From: Cinnamomum chago
Lineage: Eukaryota; Streptophyta; Magnoliopsida; Laurales; Lauraceae
Length of the DNA: 64,000 nt
Assembly: GCA_038049695.1 (NCBI GenBank)
Contig: CP142457.1
Span: 60,136,501-60,200,500, forward strand
Reading direction: 5' to 3'
Below are positions 58,730 through 64,000 of the stretch, in pieces. The translations under genes were made by a program, and so were the position numbers. The first letter of the stretch is position 1. Each line of letters opens with the position of its first letter. The notes under the pieces are model-generated. The model was not told the origin of the DNA, searched no databases, and saw only the letters and a list, made by a program, of their open reading frames with translations.

Positions 58730-60057
58730 GTTCTGATTAAGGGAATTTGTTTTCTTTGCAGCATTATCTCAGCTATGTCTCAATTGGGTCTTTTGTTTCT
58801 GGCCATGGCGTTCTTCTATAACTCATTTTCACAGAGGTAGAACAGCGTATTCGTATTCTCTTTCTTCGTTCTATTATTCTTCCCCTTGCGGAAGTTGCAG
58901 AGGTGATGAATTTGCACTTCGCAGGCATAGAGATGACAGGATACACGGATTTAAGCTTAAAGAGGAGGATATTGTCCGGGCTACTCAAGTAATACTGCCG
59001 GCAGCAAATGCTGCAATTGCAATGACAAGGGAGCTTTTTTCTGGGGAGCCATCCATGACTCTCAAAGTAAATATAGCAGCTCCCTTCTTTCTCTTGTCGG
59101 GAATTGCCTCTCTTTGTCAAAATTCTAATAATCTTGTGGTTGCAGATGGCACCTATCTTAGTCATTGCATCCGAATATGGCCACCTTATCACTCTACGGA
59201 GGCTTGTTGCAACTGGTAAGACTAAATACCTCTTAACCCATCTCTAATGATCATAAGATTTGGTTTCTTTTCTACTTGCAATGGGGGTTTATGTGATGTT
59301 AAGTGTGTCATTTGAGCAGGGTTTTTCATCAGTTTCACTGTTCCCAAACTCTACTGTTGCTATTCTTGGCAGATAAATCGACGAGGTATAGGATCTGCCT
59401 TTATATCTCATACCAAGTACTTCTGGGTATTGCCATTCCTCCTTCATAGATCTATTTGATGCTAGCAATTCTAACAGGATGATCCCTTTGTTTGTCAGTT
59501 GAATATCTTCGATTTTGTGTGTGGGATGCATGGGAAGCATGCTCTCACAAGAGAATTGTGGTGGCATCAGCAGCCACAGTATTCTGGAATCTGTCTACTT
59601 TTAGAACACGTATTTTCGCAGGTAATAGGATGCATTTTCAATTTCAGTGCTCCAATATAGTTAGTTATCGGTTTAATTAGTTAAATTAAAAATGTGCATA
59701 TGCTAAATAGCATGCCAATAGGTACCCAAAATTGATGGGTCACCATCTATGATCACTGCTTCATTCAATCAGTTCACCAAACTAGAGTCCTGAGACTAAA
59801 CTCGGTCTGATGTTTGGATTTATGAATCAAACATGCACATGAAGTGTCTAATGCATTTTGTTGGTTATTCTCAACATTTCATTTGCATTGTCTCATTGAT
59901 GATACATATTTCTCCTGCAGCATTTATATCTGTGGTAGTACTCCGACATTACCAACAACAGTCAGTAGCAGAAGTAGGAGGAGAAGAGGAAGCAGAGCAG
60001 CAGCTGGCTCTGGTGGTAGCAGAGGGGAAGAAGGGATCATGCAGTGACAAATTATAA
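57872..60057 (+). CDS. reticulon-like protein B, long basic N-terminus (8 exons, 431 aa)
   Basis: Plant reticulon of the RTNLB17/18/21 type, an ER membrane protein that shapes tubules through two hydrophobic hairpins. Exons: 57872-58400, 58489-58642, 58762-58836, 58925-59066, 59146-59215, 59320-59385, 59499-59621, 59921-60057; all GT-AG and in frame. Residues 1-176 are a soluble, Ser/Arg-rich region with LLHSLSPLRRLKSRVHLLDGGEE and basic clusters. The RTN domain starts near 194 (SELIMWKDIAKSSLWFGFGSLCFL); hairpin 1 spans about 205-247 and hairpin 2 about 311-341 (GHLITLRRLVATGFFISFTVPKLY). The C-terminus is Glu/Gln-rich. The start at 57872 has an ideal context (CACCATGG); an in-frame ATG at 57704 would add 56 residues. 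Exact paralogue is inferred, helped by its neighbours. Confidence 0.9.
58651..58723 (+). repeat. (TC)n microsatellite in intron 2 of the reticulon gene
   Basis: An uninterrupted run of about 36 TC units, starting eight bases after the intron 2 donor. It is likely to vary in length between individuals. Confidence 0.97.
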
Positions 60058-61990
60058 ATGAATGCTCATTTCAGATACTAAATAGTCTACTACTACATAC
60101 AAAGTCTGTAACGTAATTACTGAGGTAGATATGAATAAAACTATAGATGTAGTTTACTGAAATGGACGTCTAGCTTGTATGATAGCAATTGCGCATGGAT
60201 GCATGGATTCCTGCCATGGAAGAAGAACTCTCTAAGATTCTATGAAGCATCCAAAGGAGCCCTGAAGTAATGAAGTAAAATTAGATGGCTATTGTTTACA
60301 ATACAGCACCACTGACATTCTGCTTCTGAAGAAATGTGTCAAAGTACTGAAGTAAAACTTAGATGACTATGGGGAGTAAATCCTTCAGAAGAAAAGGAAG
60401 CAAACAGAGCTCAAATAATTTTGTAACAGAAATGACAACAATACCAGTCGCAACAGGAGTGAGACGTGTGTTGTATCTGGGGCGCAAGCAATTGTAGGTT
60501 TCTGTCTAATAAGACTGATGTTATGACCATTTTATAACTTGGTTTTGATATTTTTAGTTGCATTTCTATTTCTGTACATAGTAGTGCAGACTATGCATTC
60601 TTTTTCACTATGCAGATGTTTTTATGTTTCTACTTCTGAATTTTCAAGTACAATTAGAGATTGAGCTTGAGAGAAACCTTTTGATAATGCAATTTTGACA
60701 AATCCAGTTTATAAGCATTAAAAGCTTGTGATAGTAATTACAGTTTTCGACAGATAATTAATTTTGTTAATTGTGGGGAGCAGCAGTTTTAAAAAATAAA
60801 AAAAAATCTTGCCACCCTCTCTGATCTGATCCATGATGAGCTAGAGAGACTGCTCCACATACTTCTTGAAAACTGCATTTGCGAAGATGCATACTTATGC
60901 ATCTTAATCCATCGTCTGATTTCCTCCCATGCTTCAACCTCATTGTCCATGTGCTAAACTAATTTGGACGAGAGGGGAAGTTATAAGGACTTCCACATAT
61001 AGCAACTACAAACTTTTACATGTTCATGTAACCTTGTACATGTTTGTGTGGAGAGGCGATGGGTTGATTGGGCTACATCTACTGCTATGCATGTGGAGGA
61101 TTTCATGACTGACACTAAAATAACACTCACTTTCAAGAAGGCTCAAAAGGGTTGATATCTACTGCTATGCATGTGGAGAATTTCATGACTGACACTAAAA
61201 TAACATTCACTTTCAAGAAGGCTCAAAAGGTTGATATCTTTGTCCATTAGTCAAATGTGTTGCAAACGGCTAAAGATTGTTGGGTCCTTTTTTGCAGTTG
61301 CAACTTGCAAATTGTAATAGGATTTATGGAAATTTGGCTTCAAATAAGTAGAAATGTAAAACTCACAAAGCCAACCCCTGATGGATGAGTATTATTTAGG
61401 TAGATAAAAGGATCAGAAGATCTTCAAGGGTCTAAATGAGTTTTGAATTGTTGAGAGGAATTCCTTTGTGGAGAACTCTAAAATAACATGCAGAGGGTAT
61501 TTTCTTGAGGCAAATCTTCGTGTGCATTCATTCATCTGTAACCGTATGTCAGTGAGAACCAAACTCATGATCCATTCAAACCATTCACACACGCTCCCTG
61601 TTTGATAGTCACCAGACTCTAGAGTTTGCACCAAACTGACTCGACCGGTGGATTAAGGGTTGGTTTTTCTTTTTAATACAAAGACATTAAACTTGTGGGC
61701 CGGATCTAGAGGGTTAAAGGCATGAAATTGGCCCCTTTTTTTTATATCTGACCCCATGTAAGTGGATCTTTGTACTTGCACACCCCGATGTCCCATGATC
61801 TGTGGGACCTTAGGCGGGCCCCAACAACCACTCTGACTGTGCACACCTAATGCGCAACCTTTCCTTGAAGTTCATAGAGGTTCTTTTTTTTTTTTAGGTA
61901 AAAAAGTTTGTAGAGTTGAGTGTAAAAGATTCTCATCCATGGCTGAGTGACATGTACATTATGATAGTAATTGATTATACAGAATTTTAC
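60058..61990. other. 3' flank of the reticulon gene and intergenic space
   Basis: No gene is seen. It includes the duplication at 61075-61234. Confidence 0.45.
61075..61234. repeat. tandem duplication, period 80
   Basis: ATCTACTGCTATGCATGTGG, TTTCATGACTGACACTAAAA and CTTTCAAGAAGGCTCAAAAG each occur twice, 80-81 bases apart, with few differences. Confidence 0.92.
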
Positions 61991-62791
61991 GGGTAAAAGC
62001 CTCATAGGACCTCATACCACTCATGAGGTCCCAGTAGCACCGTATAGGTGGGAGGGGACTTTTTGGTGCATTTTTATCCCTTTTTTTAGTCATTTAGTGA
62101 TATGATTGATATCGATCATTTTGTAGTGGTTGCTCTCGATTTGTAGAATCCAAATAGAAACTAGATTTTTCTCTTTTGGTTGCCGGTGCTGCTCTAAAGA
62201 GGTGGATGCGATGGTGCAGGGACAGGGAGGATGTGAAGGAATGGAGGGCGGTAAGCATGGCGTCTTCTTCATCGGAGGAGGAGGGAGGAATGCCATGGAG
62301 GGGGAGGAGGAGGGAGAAGAGGGTAAGGAAGATGGAGGCGAGATTGTAGGCGGAGATGAGGAAGAGGGCTGGGCCTTGAGATAGTGGAGGAGGGAGGGGA
62401 TGGGGACCAAGGACCTGCTCACCTTAGGGGAGTGAGAGGAGGCGAGAGCAGGGGATCTGAAGATGGACCTGTAGATTCGTCTTTTTTTGTTCTTTTTTTT
62501 TTTTCGTGATATGATCGATACCGATCATTCTGTTGTGTTCAACAAATAAGACAGTTACATGTTGAAGAAAATTTGAAAGATAGAATAGTCGATATCGACT
62601 ATTCTATCGTGTTCAGCACATAAAATAGTTACAGAGTGGAAAAGATTTGACTAACAGAATGGTCGATATCAATCAGATCGCAAAATGATAAAAAAAATAA
62701 AAAAATAAAAGAGCCATATGAGGACCCCTCCCATGTCCAATATGATACGGGGTCCAAGTAGGACGGATGGGGTCCTACAGGGATTTTTCCC
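61991..62791. mobile_element. probable non-autonomous DNA transposon with diverged long terminal inverted repeats
   Basis: The left end GGGTAAAAGCCTCATAGGACC and the reverse complement of the right end, GGGAAAAATCCCTGTAGGACC, match. Similarity continues through about 70 bases to GGGAGGGGAC / GGGAGGGGTCC. Inside are GATATCGATC-type sites at 62098-62121, 62505-62530 and 62660, and a 30-bp perfect palindrome at 62579-62608. A purine-rich segment at 62206-62400 could be a captured gene piece, as in Pack-MULEs. No target duplication could be confirmed. Confidence 0.5.
62579..62608. repeat. 30-bp perfect palindrome
   Basis: The sequence is identical to its own reverse complement over 30 bases, centred on TCGATATCGA. 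It lies within the probable DNA transposon. Confidence 0.95.
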
Positions 62792-63784
62792 ATAAATTTC
62801 TCTTAATTATAAAAAAAAAGGTCTATAAATGAAGCTATTCACATTATTATTATTATTTCAAAAAAATAAAAATAAAAACAAGTGGGCTGCATGCATCTCT
62901 TTGACCGTAACTTCCAAGCTGGTCCTATGGCTATCCTTCAACTTCTTCCACTGAAAGTGGCAATCAGCATCAATTCTTTCTTTGTTTTTATACTTTCATT
63001 TGTCCATCAATTGGAACTGGATTCTCTTCCGTTTAAAGTGCTATCAGGGATTCATTCTCTCATCTTGGCTGCCATTGGGCTATCCTCTGCTGCGCGGCTG
63101 GCCCTATCATCCCATGGTCTAGATTTCAAACAGCAAACATATGATGCCTTTCCTTACTCCCTTTCCACCTTTCTATGATTCCAGGAAAATGTTAGGAAGT
63201 TGCGCAGTTGCGTACACATGACCTCCCAACTTCTGATCCTCTGAATTTTCCACTCACGCTTGCGGTGAGTGAGGGGAGCACATTCAAAATCCGAACTGCT
63301 CAAGTGAACGAAGGGAGTGAAAATCCCCACTGAACCCATATATTAAAAATGCAAACTACTTCCCTTCAATGGTTAATGAAAATAATTAATAATACAGAAG
63401 ATTTTTTTAATTACAATTTTAATCCTAAGGTCTATTTTTTTATTGAACCAACTTCTATTAGAGTAAAATTTATAGACACTCATACACCATACTAGCAGGG
63501 GTTGCTTGATTTTGTGTGGCTTCAATAGGTGCAGACCCCACTATAGAACTGCAGTCTGTCATACTCCAAAATTGTCGAAACCTAAAATATGAAAAATCTT
63601 CATTCAATTTAATAGTAGACATTTATTTTGAACGATTCAATTTTACGACCTACTCTATAATCACACACACCTCACACAAAGGAATGAGTGAGAAATGTTA
63701 GCAGGCCTTCCCTTAATAAATGGGACCCTTGGTCCCAACCAATGGGAGCCTAGGACTGCCCAACCAGTCCTCTCTCCCTATTTC
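62792..63784. other. 5' flank of the OB-fold gene
   Basis: There is an open frame of 98 codons at 62882-63178 without recognisable motif, judged chance. No repeats with defined ends were found. Confidence 0.4.
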
Positions 63785-63792
63785 TATAAATA
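63785..63792 (+). promoter_or_regulatory. TATA box of the OB-fold gene
   Basis: TATAAATA lies 134 bases before the ATG. Transcription would start near 63815, giving a CT-rich leader of about 110 bases. Confidence 0.6.
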
Positions 63793-63880
63793 AAGCTAAA
63801 CGCAGACGAATGAGAGAGACGTCCTGCGGAAGGAAGCGACCTCTCTTTCTCTCTAACCCTTCCAAGCTCTGCTATCTTTT

Positions 63881-63907
63881 CTAGGGTTAGGGTTAGGGTT
63901 AGGGTTT
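63881..63907 (+). promoter_or_regulatory. telo-box (telomere-like AGGGTTAGGG repeats) in the leader
   Basis: Four AGGGTT units end in AGGGTTTCG, just 19 bases before the ATG. Telo-boxes (AAACCCTAA on the other strand) are known in plant promoters and leaders of translation-related and growth-related genes. Confidence 0.75.
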
Positions 63908-63925
63908 CGTTGTTCGTTCTCAGTG

Positions 63926-64000
63926 ATGGCGACGAGTGCGGGAGCGCAGCAGCAAGGCGGTGCCGGTGGCGCGAAACCGGGCATGAGAAAGCCGGTATTT
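63926..64000 (+). CDS. OB-fold (At4g28440-like) protein, first 25 codons only
   Basis: The frame MATSAGAQQQGGAGGAKPGMRKPVF runs off the window. A low-complexity Gln/Gly start followed by RKPVF is what I recall for the small single-OB-fold nucleic-acid-binding protein family typified by At4g28440 (about 150 aa), whose conserved domain begins with RKPVFVKV-like residues. Placement right after a reticulon gene supports this. The fold itself is outside the window, so the call rests on the N-terminus and gene order. Confidence 0.6.
   Translation, partial: MATSAGAQQQGGAGGAKPGMRKPVF

Noticed and set aside
62090..62422. Proline/serine-rich frame on the - strand and Gly/Glu-rich frame on the + strand
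   Set aside because: Low-complexity purine-rich DNA inside a probable transposon; composition alone explains the open frames.
62882..63178. Open frame of 98 codons before the OB-fold gene
   Set aside because: No recognisable motif, no promoter or splice context; length is within chance.

Overview
The window is nuclear DNA of a flowering plant. The genes have many introns, standard GT-AG splicing with one likely GC-AG intron, plant-type TATA boxes and a telo-box promoter. The spaces between and inside genes are filled with LTR retrotransposon debris, solo LTRs, SINEs, LINE ends and MITEs. The species cannot be named from the sequence; the repeat load suggests a medium to large genome.

The left three quarters (1-47767) is a decayed tandem array of tyrosine-aminotransferase-like (TAT, PLP fold-type I) genes on the + strand. 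Copy 1 is only a 3' end (exon 7 at 1006-1124). Copy 2 (7880-13440) and copy 4 (28437-34043) each have seven exons that join into one open frame of 423 and 424 codons. Copy 3 (15239-22050) is a pseudogene with a nonsense codon, a 13-bp deletion, no exon 6 and a Copia element in intron 4. Copy 5 (exons 5-7, 45330-47767) is a partial duplicate of the 3' end of copy 4, cut by two solo LTRs. A sixth relic lies inverted at about 55480-56235. Copies 1 and 3 share the same loss of exon 6, so they descend from one already broken ancestor.

Mobile DNA between and within the TAT copies includes: an internally deleted Ty1/Copia element with a long intact integrase-tail/RT/RNase H frame (17822-20507); four long solo LTRs (11069-12448, 22241-24783, 42516-45272, 45896-47431), two of them with perfect 5-bp target duplications; a Copia-type element (34409-42167) whose inner part is a 1.7-kb inverted repeat around a reversed pol region; a TRIM-like family with LTRs of about 120-146 bp; a Tourist-like MITE; two SINEs; and a LINE 3' end with long target-site duplications.

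The right quarter holds three genes. A class-IV PLP aminotransferase (D-amino-acid/branched-chain aminotransferase-like, 351 aa, five exons) runs on the - strand at 49110-52985. A reticulon-like protein with a long basic N-terminus (431 aa, eight exons) lies at 57872-60057. The first 25 codons of an OB-fold (At4g28440-like) protein end at the window edge (63926-64000). The order TAT genes, reticulon, OB-fold protein matches, from memory, Arabidopsis At4g28410/At4g28420, At4g28430 and At4g28440, so this looks like an old conserved block in which the TAT part has expanded and decayed.

The most unusual signal is that five LTR or LTR-like repeats with no evident similarity elsewhere each carry a tight cluster of short, CpG-rich perfect or near-perfect palindromes. 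Each family uses its own half-site (for example TTCGCTCGAGCGAA, TCCGATCGATCGGA, TCGGTTAACCGA). A probable DNA transposon at 61991-62791 has related TCGATATCGA sites and a 30-bp perfect palindrome.
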